A stretch of DNA of 64,000 nucleotides from Nocardioides nitrophenolicus (GTDB lineage Bacteria > Actinomycetota > Actinomycetes > Propionibacteriales > Nocardioidaceae), in contig NZ_JAFBBY010000001.1 of assembly GCF_016907515.1 (NCBI RefSeq), positions 930,001 through 994,000 of the forward strand, given 5' to 3'. The notes beneath the pieces are model-generated. The model did no database searches, was not told the origin of the DNA, and was given only the letters and a program-made list of their open reading frames with translations. Positions 52,474-61,339 of this stretch are shown here, one piece after another. Within the stretch, counting starts at the first letter, position 1. Each line of letters opens with the position of its first letter. The position numbers were made by a program, and so were the translations under genes.

Positions 52474-53270
52474 AGGGGCGTGACGTAGGCGCCCGAGATG
52501 CCGCCGTCGACCAGGAAGGTGGAGGCGGTGATGAAGGACGACTCGTCGGAGGCGAGGAAGAGGACCGCGTTGGCCATCTCCTCGGGCTCGCCGAACCGGC
52601 CCATCGGGACGTGCACCAGCCGGCGCGCGGCCCGCTCCTCGTCCTTGGCGAACAGCTCCTGCAGCAGCGGGGTGTTGACCGGTCCGGGGCACAGCGCGTT
52701 GACCCGCACCCCCTCGCGGGCGAACTGCACGCCGAGCTCGCGCGACATCGACAGCACCCCGCCCTTGGACGCCGAGTAGGAGATCTGCGAGGTCGCCGCT
52801 CCCATCACCGCGACGAAGGACGCGGTGTTGATGATCGAGCCCTTGCCCTGCTCGAGCATGTACGGCAGGGCGGCCTTGCAGCACAGGTAGACCGAGGTCA
52901 GGTTGACCTCCTGCACCTTGCGCCACGCGTCGAGGTCGGTGTCGAGGATCGAGTCGTCCTCCGGCGGGCTGATGCCCGCGTTGTTGAAGGCGATGTCGAC
53001 CGATCCGTAGGTGTCCTTCGCCGTGGCGAAGAGGGCGTCGACCTCCTCCTTCGACGTCACGTCGACGTGGGCGTAGGTCACGCCCAGCTCGTCCGCGATC
53101 TCCTTGCCGCGGGCGTCGTCGACGTCGCCGATGACGACCTTCGCCCCCTCCTCGACGAACCTGCGGACCGTGGCCAGCCCGATCCCGGAGCACCCCCCGG
53201 TCACGACGGCGACCTTGCCTTCCAGACGACCAGACAACGCGTTCTTCCTTCCGTTCGGTGAGTCAGTCAT
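52470..53270 (-). CDS. SDR oxidoreductase of the gamma-glutamyl pathway cluster
   Basis: A 266-residue short-chain dehydrogenase. TGGCSGIGLA is the cofactor loop, Asp in IGDVDDARG favours NAD+, FNNAGISPPEDD follows, and Ser in TASFVAVMG with YSASKGG forms the catalytic set. It overlaps the ALDH gene by 8 bp and the PuuD-like gene by 4 bp, so it belongs to the same pathway. In an ethanolamine-type route it would oxidise a gamma-glutamylated alcohol to the aldehyde taken by ALDH; in the Puu route it has no counterpart. That role is inference. Confidence 0.85.
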   Translation of the reverse strand: MTDSPNGRKNALSGRLEGKVAVVTGGCSGIGLATVRRFVEEGAKVVIGDVDDARGKEIADELGVTYAHVDVTSKEEVDALFATAKDTYGSVDIAFNNAGISPPEDDSILDTDLDAWRKVQEVNLTSVYLCCKAALPYMLEQGKGSIINTASFVAVMGAATSQISYSASKGGVLSMSRELGVQFAREGVRVNALCPGPVNTPLLQELFAKDEERAARRLVHVPMGRFGEPEEMANAVLFLASDESSFITASTFLVDGGISGAYVTPL

Positions 53271-54633
53271 GAGCGATGAAGACGTTCTTCTCCTCGGTGA
53301 AGGCGTTCGGCGCCTCCGGGCCCAGCTCGCGGCCGAGTCCGGACTGCTTGAAGCCGCCGAACGGGGTCCAGTAGCGGACCGAGGAGTGCGAGTTGACGCT
53401 GAGGTTGCCGGCCTCGACCGCGCGGGCCACGCGCAGCGCGCGCCCGACGTCGCGGGTGAAGATCGAGCCGGACAGGCCGTACTCGGTGTCGTTGGCGAGC
53501 CGGACCGCGTCGGCCTCGTCGTCGAACGGCAGCACCGCGACGAGCGGACCGAACACCTCCTCGCGCCACACCGGCGCGCGGGTGTCCTCCGCGACCACCA
53601 CCGTCGGGGGCAGCCAGAAGCCGTCGGCGAAGGATGCGTCGCCGGGCACGCTGCCGGTGATCACTGCCTCGGCGCCGTCGAGATAGCGGGCGACGCTGTC
53701 GCGCTGCTGCGCCGAGACGAGCGGCCCCATCTCGCTGTCGGGGCTGGCCGGGTCGGCGACCCGCAGGGCCTTGACGGCCGTCTCCAGGCCGGCCATGAAC
53801 TCGTCGTACGCCGAGCGCTGGACGAGGATCCGCGAGCGCGCACAGCAGTCCTGGCCGGCGTTGTCGAAGACGGCGTACGGCGCCGTGGCGGCGGCTTTGG
53901 CCACGTCGGCGTCGGCGAAGACGATGTTGGCGCTCTTGCCGCCGAGCTCGAGGGTCAGCCGCTTCACCTGGTCGGCGCAGCCGGCCATGATCCGCTTGCC
54001 GACCTCGGTGGAGCCGGTGAAGCACACCTTGCGGACGCCCGGATGGGTCACGAAGCGCTCCCCCACGACCGAGCCCTTGCCGGGGATCACGGTGAACACG
54101 CCCTCAGGGAGGCCCGCCTCCAGGGCCAGCTCCCCGAGCCGGATCGCGGTGAGCGGCGTCAGCTCGGCCGGCTTGAGCACCACCGTGTTGCCGGCCGCCA
54201 GCGCGGGCGCGAAGCCCCAGCCGGCGATCGGCATCGGGAAGTTCCACGGCACGATCACGCCCACCACGCCCAGCGGCTCGCGGAAGGTGACGTCGATGCC
54301 GCCCGGCACCGGGATCTGGCGGCCGAAGAGCCGCTCCGGCGCGGCGGAGTAGTAGTTCAGGACGTCCCGGACGTTGCCTGCCTCCCACCGGGCGTTGCCC
54401 AGGGTGTGCCCGGCGTTGGCGACCTCCAGCAGAGCGAGCTCCTCGAGGTGGGCGTCGACCACGGCGGCGAAGGAGCGCAGCAGCCGGGCCCGCTCCCCCG
54501 GCGCGAGATCCCGCCACGCGGGGAAGGCCGCCTGGGCGCGGGCGATCAGCGCGTCGGTCTCCTCGACCGAGGCCTGGCTGACCTCCGTGATGGGGACGGC
54601 GGTCGCCGGGTTGAGGACGGTGACGGTGGACAT
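53263..54633 (-). CDS. aldehyde dehydrogenase (NAD+), gamma-glutamyl pathway
   Basis: A 456-residue ALDH superfamily enzyme. VIVPWNFPMPIAGWGFAPALAAGNTVVLKPAE holds the conserved Asn-Phe-Pro and Lys, FTGSTEVGK is the NAD loop, LELGGKSANIVF carries the catalytic Glu and NAGQDCCARSRI the nucleophile Cys. The C-terminus FGGFKQSGLGRELG is typical of gamma-glutamyl-aminobutyraldehyde/betaine-type dehydrogenases. An RBS GGGAGAG precedes ATG 54633. It follows the glutamine-synthetase-like ligase by 11 bp and is expected to oxidise gamma-glutamylated aldehyde. Confidence 0.92.
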   Translation of the reverse strand: MSTVTVLNPATAVPITEVSQASVEETDALIARAQAAFPAWRDLAPGERARLLRSFAAVVDAHLEELALLEVANAGHTLGNARWEAGNVRDVLNYYSAAPERLFGRQIPVPGGIDVTFREPLGVVGVIVPWNFPMPIAGWGFAPALAAGNTVVLKPAELTPLTAIRLGELALEAGLPEGVFTVIPGKGSVVGERFVTHPGVRKVCFTGSTEVGKRIMAGCADQVKRLTLELGGKSANIVFADADVAKAAATAPYAVFDNAGQDCCARSRILVQRSAYDEFMAGLETAVKALRVADPASPDSEMGPLVSAQQRDSVARYLDGAEAVITGSVPGDASFADGFWLPPTVVVAEDTRAPVWREEVFGPLVAVLPFDDEADAVRLANDTEYGLSGSIFTRDVGRALRVARAVEAGNLSVNSHSSVRYWTPFGGFKQSGLGRELGPEAPNAFTEEKNVFIAHD

Positions 54634-54644
54634 CTCTCCCTTTC

Positions 54645-56009
54645 TCACATGCGCTCGAAGCTGCGGCGCAGCTCCCAGTCGGTGACGGCGGCGTCGAAGG
54701 CGGCGAGCTCGACGTCGGCCATGTTGGTGTAGTGGTCGACGACCTCGTCGCCCAGGGCTGCTCGGGCGACCGCGGAGTCACGGAAGGCGTCGCGGGCGTC
54801 GCGCAGGGTGCCGGGGACGCGCGGCCGGTCGGAAGCATAGGCGTTGCCGACCAGGGCGGGCTCCAGCTCGAGCCCCTTCTCGATGCCGTGCAGGCCGCCG
54901 GCCAGCATCGCGGCCAGCGCCAGGTAGGGGTTCACGTCGCCGCCGGGCACCCGGTTCTCCATCCGGGCGCCGGCGCCTCGGCCGACCAGGCGCACCGCGC
55001 AGGTGCGGTTGTCCTCACCCCAGGCGATGGTGGTCGGCGCGAACGACCCGTCCGCGAACCGCTTGTAGGAGTTGACGTTCGGCGCGTAGAGCAGGGTCAG
55101 GTCCGGCATGGTGTCGAGGACGCCGGCGACGAACGAGTCGTAGAGCGCCGAGCGGGTGCCGGCGGCCTCGTCCCAGAAGACCAGCGAGCCGTCGGTCCCG
55201 CGCAGGGACAGGTGGATGTGGCAGGAGTTCCCCTCCCGCTGGTCGTACTTCGCCATGAAGGTGAGCGACTTGCCGTGCGCCGCGGCGATCTCCTTGGCCG
55301 CCGTCTTGTAGACGGCGTGGTTGTCGGCGGTGACCAGCGCCTCGTCGTACAGGAAGCCGATCTCGTGCTGACCGAGATTGCACTCGCCCTTGGAGCCCTC
55401 GACGTTCATGCCGGCGCCGTACATGGCGTTGCGGATGTCGCGGATGACCGGCTCGATCCGGGTGCCGCCGAGGATCGAGTAGTCGACGTTGTACTGGTTC
55501 GCCGGGGTCAGGCCGACATAGCGCCGGTCGGAGGCCGACTCGTAGCTGTCCTCGAACAGGATGAACTCCAGCTCGGTGCCGGCCAGGGCGGTGTAGCCGA
55601 GCGCCGCCGCCCGGTCGAGCTGGGCGCGCAGGATCGCGCGCGGCGAGGCCGCCACCGGCCGGTGGTCGGGCCAGGTCAGGTCGCACTGCACCAGCGCCGT
55701 GGCGGGCAGGTGGGGCAGCAGCCGCAGGGTGTCGAAGTCGGGCACGAACTCCATGTCGCCGTACCCGCGCTCCCACGAGGTCATCGCGTAGCCGTCGACG
55801 GTGTTCATCTCGATGTCGACGCCCAGCAGGTAGTTGCAGCCCTCGGTGCCGTGGGCGAGGACGACGTCGAGGAAGTACTGCCCGTGCAGCCGCTTGCCCT
55901 GCAGCCGGCCCTGCATGTCGGTGAACGCGACGACCACGGTGTCGACGCTGCCCTCGCCGATCAGCGTGCGCAGGCGGTCGAGGGTCAGGTGGCGGTCGTT
56001 GCGGGTCAT
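54645..56009 (-). CDS. gamma-glutamylamine ligase, glutamine synthetase family (GlnA3/GlnA4/PuuA-like)
   Basis: A 454-residue glutamine synthetase homologue of the non-assimilatory class. VVVAFTDMQGRLQGKRLHG and DIEMNTVDGYAMTSWERGYGD lie in the N-terminal domain; metal and glutamate residues are in AGTELEFILFED, EGSKGECNLGQHEIGF and GNSCHIHLSL; the nucleotide loop is GEDNRTCAVRLVG and RMENRVPGGDVNPYLALAA. The adenylylation-site Tyr segment of GlnA is absent, as in PuuA. Next to ALDH, SDR and a gamma-glutamyl hydrolase it should ligate glutamate to an amine such as a polyamine or ethanolamine. Confidence 0.9.
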   Translation of the reverse strand: MTRNDRHLTLDRLRTLIGEGSVDTVVVAFTDMQGRLQGKRLHGQYFLDVVLAHGTEGCNYLLGVDIEMNTVDGYAMTSWERGYGDMEFVPDFDTLRLLPHLPATALVQCDLTWPDHRPVAASPRAILRAQLDRAAALGYTALAGTELEFILFEDSYESASDRRYVGLTPANQYNVDYSILGGTRIEPVIRDIRNAMYGAGMNVEGSKGECNLGQHEIGFLYDEALVTADNHAVYKTAAKEIAAAHGKSLTFMAKYDQREGNSCHIHLSLRGTDGSLVFWDEAAGTRSALYDSFVAGVLDTMPDLTLLYAPNVNSYKRFADGSFAPTTIAWGEDNRTCAVRLVGRGAGARMENRVPGGDVNPYLALAAMLAGGLHGIEKGLELEPALVGNAYASDRPRVPGTLRDARDAFRDSAVARAALGDEVVDHYTNMADVELAAFDAAVTDWELRRSFERM

Positions 56010-56051
56010 GGGTCTCCCTGTCCGTGCTGGTGTCGGTCGGTGCGCACCGGC

Positions 56052-56807
56052 TCAGCCGAGGAGGCCACGCAGCAGCGCGGCCGTGTCGTCGCAGTGCTGC
56101 TCCATCGCCCGGCGGGCCCGGGTCGGGTCGCCGCCCAGGATCGCGGTCACGATCGCGCGGTGCTGCGCACCGGAGTGCTCGATGTTGACGTCCAGGACCG
56201 GGATCGCCTGGAGCATGTCGTGCAGGCAGGCCTGCACGTCGGTGACCGCGGCGACGGTCCGCGGCGAGCCGGTCACGCCGGCGATCGCGAGGTGCAGTCG
56301 CGAGTCGGCCTGCCGGTGCTCGGCCGGGTCGGCGGCGCCGTCCACCGCGGCCAGTGCGGTGGTCAGCAGCATCCGTTCGCTCGCGCTCAGCTCCCGGCTC
56401 GCCGCCAGGTGGCAGGCGCCCGGCTCCACGACCCGCCGGAACACCAGCGAGTCGAGCAGCTCCTCGCGGCGCTCGGCGATCCCCCCGTCGGGGCGCGGCT
56501 CGCCGGGCGCCGTGGGCCGGTACGCCACCACCGTGCCGCCGCCCCGGCCCCTCGTCGTACGGACCATGCCGGCGGCGCGCAGGCCCGCGATCGCCTCCCG
56601 CAGGGTGGCCCGGGCCACCCCCATCCGCTCGGCGAGCTCGCGCTCGGGCGGCAGCGCCGCGCCGTACGCGAACACGCCGAGCCGGATCGCCGTCGCGAGC
56701 TGCTCGACGCAGCTCTCGAAGGCGTGCCCGCGCACGGGGCGGAGCACGATGTCGCCGAGAGGACGGGCCTGATCGAGGTCCGGCGCCGGGTCCGGGGAAG
56801 GAGTCAT
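56052..56807 (-). CDS. FadR/GntR family transcriptional regulator
   Basis: A 251-residue GntR regulator of the FadR subfamily. The winged HTH reads LATAIRLGVFAYGAALPPERELAERMGVARATLREAIAGLRAAGMVRTTRGRGGGTVV; the C-terminal FCD domain shows VFRRVVEPGACHLAA, DSRLHLAIAGVTGS and EHSGAQHRAIVTAILGGD with His/Asp metal-site residues. It lies between the permease and the ligase gene on the same strand and is likely the pathway-specific regulator. The effector would be the amine or a gamma-glutamyl intermediate; that is inference. Confidence 0.92.
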   Translation of the reverse strand: MTPSPDPAPDLDQARPLGDIVLRPVRGHAFESCVEQLATAIRLGVFAYGAALPPERELAERMGVARATLREAIAGLRAAGMVRTTRGRGGGTVVAYRPTAPGEPRPDGGIAERREELLDSLVFRRVVEPGACHLAASRELSASERMLLTTALAAVDGAADPAEHRQADSRLHLAIAGVTGSPRTVAAVTDVQACLHDMLQAIPVLDVNIEHSGAQHRAIVTAILGGDPTRARRAMEQHCDDTAALLRGLLG

Positions 56808-56831
56808 GGTCCGAGTGTCGACCCGTGGTGG

Positions 56832-58424
56832 CTAGACGGCCCCGGCCGGGTCCGCCTCGTCGACGGTGCGGATCGGGCCCTTGAACCAGTTCTTCGCCGA
56901 CAGCTGCCACCACACCGTGATCCCGAGCAGGATGCCGAGGGTCACGATCGGCGCGTAGTTGACGAACTTCCACTCGAAGTCGTCGCTGAAGGGCACCGCA
57001 CCGGGCACGAAGGGCATCATCAGGTAGATCGAGACGATGACGATCTCGGCGACCGCGAGCGGGTTCATCCACTTGTACTTCGCGCCGTTGTTCCACGGCC
57101 CCACCTCGAACTTGTCGCCGTGTCGCCAGCGCAGGAAGATCGGGATCGCGAAGGACAGGTAGAGCCCGATCACGGCGATCGAGGTGACGGCGTAGAACGC
57201 CACCGGCACCACGATCGTCCCGACGTTGACCTCGATCAGCGCCGGCGCCGTCACGATCGCGCTCACCACCGCCACCAGGCCGACGGCCTTGGCCGGGACC
57301 CGGCTCGCCGAGAGCTGTTGCCAGTGCCGCGAGCCCGGCACCGCGCCGTCACGGCTGAACGCGTAGAGCATCCGGGACGCCGAGGTCATGCACGCCGTCG
57401 CGCAGAAGACCTGCGCGGTGGCCGAGATGAACAGGACCAGACCTGCCTTGGTGCTCCCCAGCGCGCTCACGAAGATGTAGGCCACCCCGCCCCCGCCGAC
57501 GCCGGCGTTGTCCGGCGCGCCGTTGAGGTCGGGGATCGCGAAGGTGACGGCGAGCAGCAGGATGTAGCCGCCGACCGCGGAGTAGGCGATCGACTTCCAC
57601 ACGCCCTGCGCCGCACCCTGCGAGGCCGACTGGGTCTCCTCGGAGAGGTGGACCGAGGCGTCGAAGCCGGTGATCGTGTACTGCGTCAGCAGGAAGCCGA
57701 ACGGGATGATCGCGAAGAAGAAGCCGAAGCTCGACGTGCTGCCGTCGCCGAAGCCGGAGTTGTTGAACCGCTCGGTGAAGACGTAGCTGAAGCTCTGGTG
57801 GTGGTCGGGGACGACGACCAGCAGCACCACGATCGCGGCCGCGCCGAAGACGTGCCACCACACCGAGATGTTGTTCATGACCGCCATCAGATGACCGCTG
57901 AAGATGTTGACCACCGCGGTGAACGCCAGCACCACCAGGAAGGTGAGGAACACCCGCGAGAGCGAGTAGTCGGCGGCATAGCTCTCCGACCAGGTGCTGA
58001 TGGTCAGGTCGATGAAGGTCGCGCACCCGTAGGCGACGCCCGCGGTCACCGCGATCAGGCCGACCATGTTGAGCCAGCCGGCGTAGAACCCGGCGCGCGG
58101 CCCCCCGAGCTTGGAGGCCCACCAGTAGATGCCGCCCGAGGTGGGGTACGACGACACCAGCTCGGACATGGTGAACCCGATGATCAGGATCAGGATCGAC
58201 AGGATCGGCCAGGACCACGAGATCGAGATCGGGCCGCCGTTGTTGAAGCCGGCACCGTAGTTGGTGAAGCAGCCGGCCAGGATCGAGATGATCGAGAAGG
58301 AGATCGCGAAGTTCGAGAAGCTCGACCAGCTCCGCTTGAGGTCCTGCTTGTAGCCGAGCTCGGCCAGCCGCTTCGCGTCCGCATCGAGATGCGGATCGGC
58401 ACCCGGGTCGTTGGTCACTGCCAT
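56832..58424 (-). CDS. APC family amino acid/amine permease
   Basis: A 530-residue transporter with about 12 membrane helices. The start LAELGYKQDLKRSWSSFSNFAISFSIISILAGCFTNYGAGFNNGGP resembles the GABA/choline (ACT) branch of APC permeases, and the family segment ELVSSYPTSGGIYWWASKLGGPRAGFYAGWLN is intact. The first gene of the gamma-glutamyl cluster, it should import the amine, amino alcohol or GABA-like substrate. The ATG at 58424 follows AGAGGA 7-12 nt upstream; more upstream in-frame codons are not conserved-looking. Substrate is unknown. Confidence 0.92.
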   Translation of the reverse strand: MAVTNDPGADPHLDADAKRLAELGYKQDLKRSWSSFSNFAISFSIISILAGCFTNYGAGFNNGGPISISWSWPILSILILIIGFTMSELVSSYPTSGGIYWWASKLGGPRAGFYAGWLNMVGLIAVTAGVAYGCATFIDLTISTWSESYAADYSLSRVFLTFLVVLAFTAVVNIFSGHLMAVMNNISVWWHVFGAAAIVVLLVVVPDHHQSFSYVFTERFNNSGFGDGSTSSFGFFFAIIPFGFLLTQYTITGFDASVHLSEETQSASQGAAQGVWKSIAYSAVGGYILLLAVTFAIPDLNGAPDNAGVGGGGVAYIFVSALGSTKAGLVLFISATAQVFCATACMTSASRMLYAFSRDGAVPGSRHWQQLSASRVPAKAVGLVAVVSAIVTAPALIEVNVGTIVVPVAFYAVTSIAVIGLYLSFAIPIFLRWRHGDKFEVGPWNNGAKYKWMNPLAVAEIVIVSIYLMMPFVPGAVPFSDDFEWKFVNYAPIVTLGILLGITVWWQLSAKNWFKGPIRTVDEADPAGAV

Positions 58425-58522
58425 CAGCCGTCCTCTTTCGCCAGGGGGATGAGGGGGAACTGGCGGCAAGTGTGATCCGGACCACGATCCGGTGTCAATG
58501 GTCCGACTTCAAACCTTTAAAT

Positions 58523-58768
58523 TCAGGGCTGGTCCCGCACCTCGACCCGACCGACCCGCAGCACCTTCACGTCCAGCTCGTCGATCACCAGCCTCCGCAC
58601 CCGCCCCTCCCCCAGCACCAGCCGCTCGATCGCGACCGCACCGACCGCCACCGCGCCGAGCGCGAGAGCGCCCACGGCGGCGGCGCCGAGCGCGGAGGCG
58701 CCGTACGCCGAGAGCGCGGTGGCGGTGCTGGGGCGGGGTCCAGGGATCTGGTGGTTCGTGGGGTGCAT
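58523..58768 (-). CDS. small Ala/Gly-rich membrane protein, uncharacterised
   Basis: An 81-residue protein with a low-complexity hydrophobic centre built from Ala-Val-Gly-Ala/Leu units (residues ~25-48, ALGAAAVGALALGAVAVGAV), and a charged C-terminal half (GEGRVRRLVIDELDVKVLRVGRVEVRDQP) whose alternating pattern resembles a beta-strand segment. I do not recognise a family. It may be real because the third-codon GC bias and ATG start are consistent, but the repetitive composition weakens confidence. It stands alone between the permease gene and ssrA. Confidence 0.5.
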   Translation of the reverse strand: MHPTNHQIPGPRPSTATALSAYGASALGAAAVGALALGAVAVGAVAIERLVLGEGRVRRLVIDELDVKVLRVGRVEVRDQP

Positions 58769-58999
58769 GCGTCGATCCTGGCAGGCGCAAGCCCAGGCGC
58801 GAGTCGGGCGACTCAGCGGCCGACGGCGCCTGGTCGGCCCGCCGGCCCCGTCACGCGTACGTCGTGATGCGGATGGCCGCCTTGGGCTTGGGCTCACTCA
58901 CCGTCGACCTCGAGGCGGGTCCGACGGAACCGACCCCCGCCAGGGGGTGCGGGCGGCGAAGCCCCCGCCCGCCGAGCGGAGCGAGGCATGACATGACGA

Positions 59000-59037
59000 A
59001 CCGACGTGGCCCGCGCACAGCGCGGGCACACGTCGGT
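59000..59037 (-). terminator. terminator hairpin downstream of ssrA
   Basis: ACCGACGTG (59000-59008) pairs with CACGTCGGT (59029-59037), and inside it CCCGCGC (59010-59016) pairs with GCGCGGG (59020-59026) around an ACA loop, giving a long GC-rich hairpin 10 nt beyond the tmRNA 3' end. The rest of the 58769-59047 interval shows no gene. Confidence 0.7.
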
Positions 59038-59047
59038 CAGAGGTGAG

Positions 59048-59414
59048 TGGAGCTGCGGGGAATCGAACCCCGGTCCTCGAGCGCCGAGCCAGGTCTTCTC
59101 CGGGTGCAGTTCGTGATGGCGTGTTCTCGGCCCCGACGCTCGCACGAACACGTCGTCGACAGGCCCAGTCAGGTTTGAGTCCCGATCAGCCACCCTGACG
59201 GCAGCTGAGCAGCAAGTCTCCTAGATGACGCCTGGGTCCGGGACGGAGACGGATGCCCGGTCAGACGCTTCGATCACCGCTCAGGCGGCGAGAGCGAAGG
59301 AACTGCGCTTAGCGTTGGCAGTTATTGGTTTCCAGCGATCGTTTACGAGATGACGCTGGCTTCTCGACCCGCTTCCCCTGGAACAAACGTCCCAAGTCGA
59401 AACCGATCAGCCCC
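59048..59414 (-). ncRNA. ssrA: tmRNA (transfer-messenger RNA)
   Basis: A 367-nt tmRNA. The 5' end GGGGCTGATCGGTTTCGAC and 3' end CGGGGTTCGATTCCCCGCAG then CTCCA form the tRNA-like domain: acceptor GGGGCTG pairs with CAGCTCC, and the T-arm is standard. The 3' CCA is not encoded. The resume codon GCC starts a tag (59319-59281) encoding ANAKRSSFALAA followed by stop; the Ala-Leu-Ala-Ala end is the usual degradation signal. Its partner gene smpB lies 1.9 kb away on the same strand, with a trypsin-like protease and an amidohydrolase between them. Confidence 0.96.
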
Positions 59415-59458
59415 TCTTGAGTTGTGTCGACGTCAGTCTACCCAGTGCCAACGACACC

Positions 59459-59485
59459 GGCCCACCGGATAATCCCCGGTGGGCC
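59459..59485. terminator. 10-bp stem hairpin between protease gene and ssrA
   Basis: GGCCCACCGG (59459-59468) and CCGGTGGGCC (59476-59485) form a perfect 10-bp stem with a 7-nt loop (ataatcc). It lies 24 bp downstream of the protease stop (minus strand) and 45 bp before the tmRNA 5' end, so it most likely ends the protease transcript. Confidence 0.65.
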
Positions 59486-59509
59486 CGTGCCGGTGCGGCC
59501 GGAGCCGGG

Positions 59510-60352
59510 TCAGCCCAGGAAACCGGCCAGCCAGTCGGCGACGACGGGGATGTCGATGCGCTGGTAGCCGTCGATGTAGCGGCAGTTCTGGGTCAGGCCG
59601 TACGACGTGACGCCGACGACCTGGCCACCGAGCCACAGCGATCCGCCGGAGTCGCCGAAGCAGGTGCCGCCGGTGCCGAACGGGTCCTTCTCGTTGCCGT
59701 TGGTCTGGATGATCTGCGGCGTGATCTTCTGGCCGGGCATCTCGACGTACCGGCGGATGATCGGGTAGCTCATCGGGGTGGGCTTCTGGGGGCCGGACTC
59801 GGCCTGCCGGACCTCGGTGCCGTAGCCGACGGCGGTGAACAGGGTCTTGCGCGGCTGCTTGACCGCGTCGACGGTGCCGACGGGCGCGAGCGGCGCCGGG
59901 GCGATGGTGGTGACCGGCTGGTCGAGGACGACGACGCCGACGTCGTTCCAGTTCCGCAGGTCGGTGAAGTCGCTGTACTGCGGGTGCGTGTACGCCGTGC
60001 CGGACAGGTAGCCGGCCGCGGCGAGCTCGGCGGCGGTGTAGCCGGCGCTCGGGTCGGCGGCGACGGGCAGCGGCGACGGCGGGGCCTCGGCGACCACGCT
60101 GGCGAAGGTGACCAGGGTCTTGCCGAGGGTGCCGGAGGTGCAGTGCGCGGCGGTCACCAGGACGGTGGGGCTGATCAGTGTCGCCGAGCAGCGGAACCTG
60201 CCGTCGGCGTCGTAGAACGCGATCAGGCCCACGTTGGGGTGGGTGTCACCGTCGACGGTGCCACCGGTGCTGGCCGACGCCGGCGAGGAGGGTACGACGA
60301 GCCCCAGGCCGGCCAGGGCGGCGACGGCGAGGGCCAGGAGACGAGCGCGCAT
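59510..60352 (-). CDS. secreted trypsin-like serine protease (S1 family)
   Basis: A 280-residue exported protease. A signal peptide (about residues 1-28, VVPSSPASAS) precedes the chymotrypsin fold: His in VLVTAAHCTSG, Asp in NWNDVGVVVLDQPV and Ser in GTCFGDSGGSLWLGG. Six Cys occur (RCSATL, AHC, GTCFG, QNCRY) and could form disulfides. The start of the mature chain is TVDGDTHPNVGLIAFYD, without the typical Ile-Val-Gly-Gly activation site, so maturation is unclear. It follows the amidohydrolase by 72 bp on the same strand and has its own signal, so a separate promoter is likely. Confidence 0.92.
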   Translation of the reverse strand: MRARLLALAVAALAGLGLVVPSSPASASTGGTVDGDTHPNVGLIAFYDADGRFRCSATLISPTVLVTAAHCTSGTLGKTLVTFASVVAEAPPSPLPVAADPSAGYTAAELAAAGYLSGTAYTHPQYSDFTDLRNWNDVGVVVLDQPVTTIAPAPLAPVGTVDAVKQPRKTLFTAVGYGTEVRQAESGPQKPTPMSYPIIRRYVEMPGQKITPQIIQTNGNEKDPFGTGGTCFGDSGGSLWLGGQVVGVTSYGLTQNCRYIDGYQRIDIPVVADWLAGFLG

Positions 60353-60424
60353 GGTTCTCCTACGTGCTGGATGTGGGAGGACCAGTCCAGCACCGCCAGG
60401 CTGGCGGCGGAAGAGGCTCTTCGG

Positions 60425-61339
60425 TCAAGATCCTCCGGCCGGGAGGCCGAACAGCCGGACGGCGTTGCGCCAGCACACGTCGCGCAGCCAGTCGTCGCCG
60501 AGGTCGAGGCGGGCCAGGCCCTCGAGCTGGTGGTGGTAGGGGTACGGGATGGTCGGGAAGTCCGAGCCGAGCAGCACCTTGGCCCGCAGCTCCCTCAGCC
60601 GCGGCACCAGCGCGGCCGGGTAGGCGCCGTCGCGGTCGAAGAAGTCGGTGAAGACCATGGTCGTGTCGAGGTGGACGTTCTCGTAGCGCTCGGCGAGCAC
60701 CAGGAAGTCCTCGTACTCCGGAGCCCCCAGGTGCGCGATGAACAGCCGCAGCCGCGGGAACCGGCGCAGCAGCCGGGCGACCGAGTCGGGGCCGGTGAAG
60801 GCGTTGCCGACCGGCCCGGATCCGGCGTGCACCGTGACGGGCGTCCCGGCGTCCTCGAGGACTCCCCACACCGGGTCGAGGATCGGGTCGTCGGCGACGA
60901 ACTCCCCCACCTGCAGGTGGATCTTGAAGATCCGGACCCCGTCGTCGACCAGCTCGGCGACGTACTTCTCGGCCTCGGGCTCGGGGTAGAAGGTCGCCGA
61001 GCGCAGGATCTCGGGCGCGGTCGCCGCGAAGTCCCGCGACCAGTCGTTGAGGTACGACGCAACGCCCGGCTTGTGGGCGTAGGGATGGGTCGGGAAGGCG
61101 CGCAGTCCGAAGGCGCGGAGCAGGGCGAGCCGCTCCTCGTGGGAGTCGCGGTAGCGGATCGGCCAGGGCCGGCCGATCTTCGGTCCGGCCTCGTCGAAGA
61201 CCGCCCACACGGCGCGCTGGATGTTGGGCGGCAGGAAGTGGGTGTGGACGTCGACCAGGCCGGGGAGCCCGAGCGGCTCCCAGAACGCGCGCACGGCGGC
61301 GGCGTCCGCCGCCCGGTCCTGGGTCACCTCCTCAGTCAC
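60425..61339 (-). CDS. amidohydrolase (TIM-barrel, amidohydrolase_2 type)
   Basis: A 304-residue metal-dependent hydrolase/decarboxylase-like protein. [10 protein letters not shown] holds the metal-binding Hx[10 protein letters not shown] follows, TVHAGSGP and [13 protein letters not shown] hold further His, and [13 protein letters not shown] the conserved Asp. These fit the amidohydrolase_2 (ACMSD-like) group whose members act as hydrolases or decarboxylases of ring compounds. It overlaps the smpB stop by 8 bp, so it is translated from the smpB transcript. The substrate is unknown. Confidence 0.87.
   Translation of the reverse strand: MTEEVTQDRAADAAAVRAFWEPLGLPGLVDVHTHFLPPNIQRAVWAVFDEAGPKIGRPWPIRYRDSHEERLALLRAFGLRAFPTHPYAHKPGVASYLNDWSRDFAATAPEILRSATFYPEPEAEKYVAELVDDGVRIFKIHLQVGEFVADDPILDPVWGVLEDAGTPVTVHAGSGPVGNAFTGPDSVARLLRRFPRLRLFIAHLGAPEYEDFLVLAERYENVHLDTTMVFTDFFDRDGAYPAALVPRLRELRAKVLLGSDFPTIPYPYHHQLEGLARLDLGDDWLRDVCWRNAVRLFGLPAGGS

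Noticed and set aside
54732..58475. A 1247-codon plus-strand open frame
   Set aside because: It lies opposite the ligase, regulator and permease genes; composition (Arg, Gly, Asp, His-rich) is that of a GC-rich antisense frame and it has no domain.
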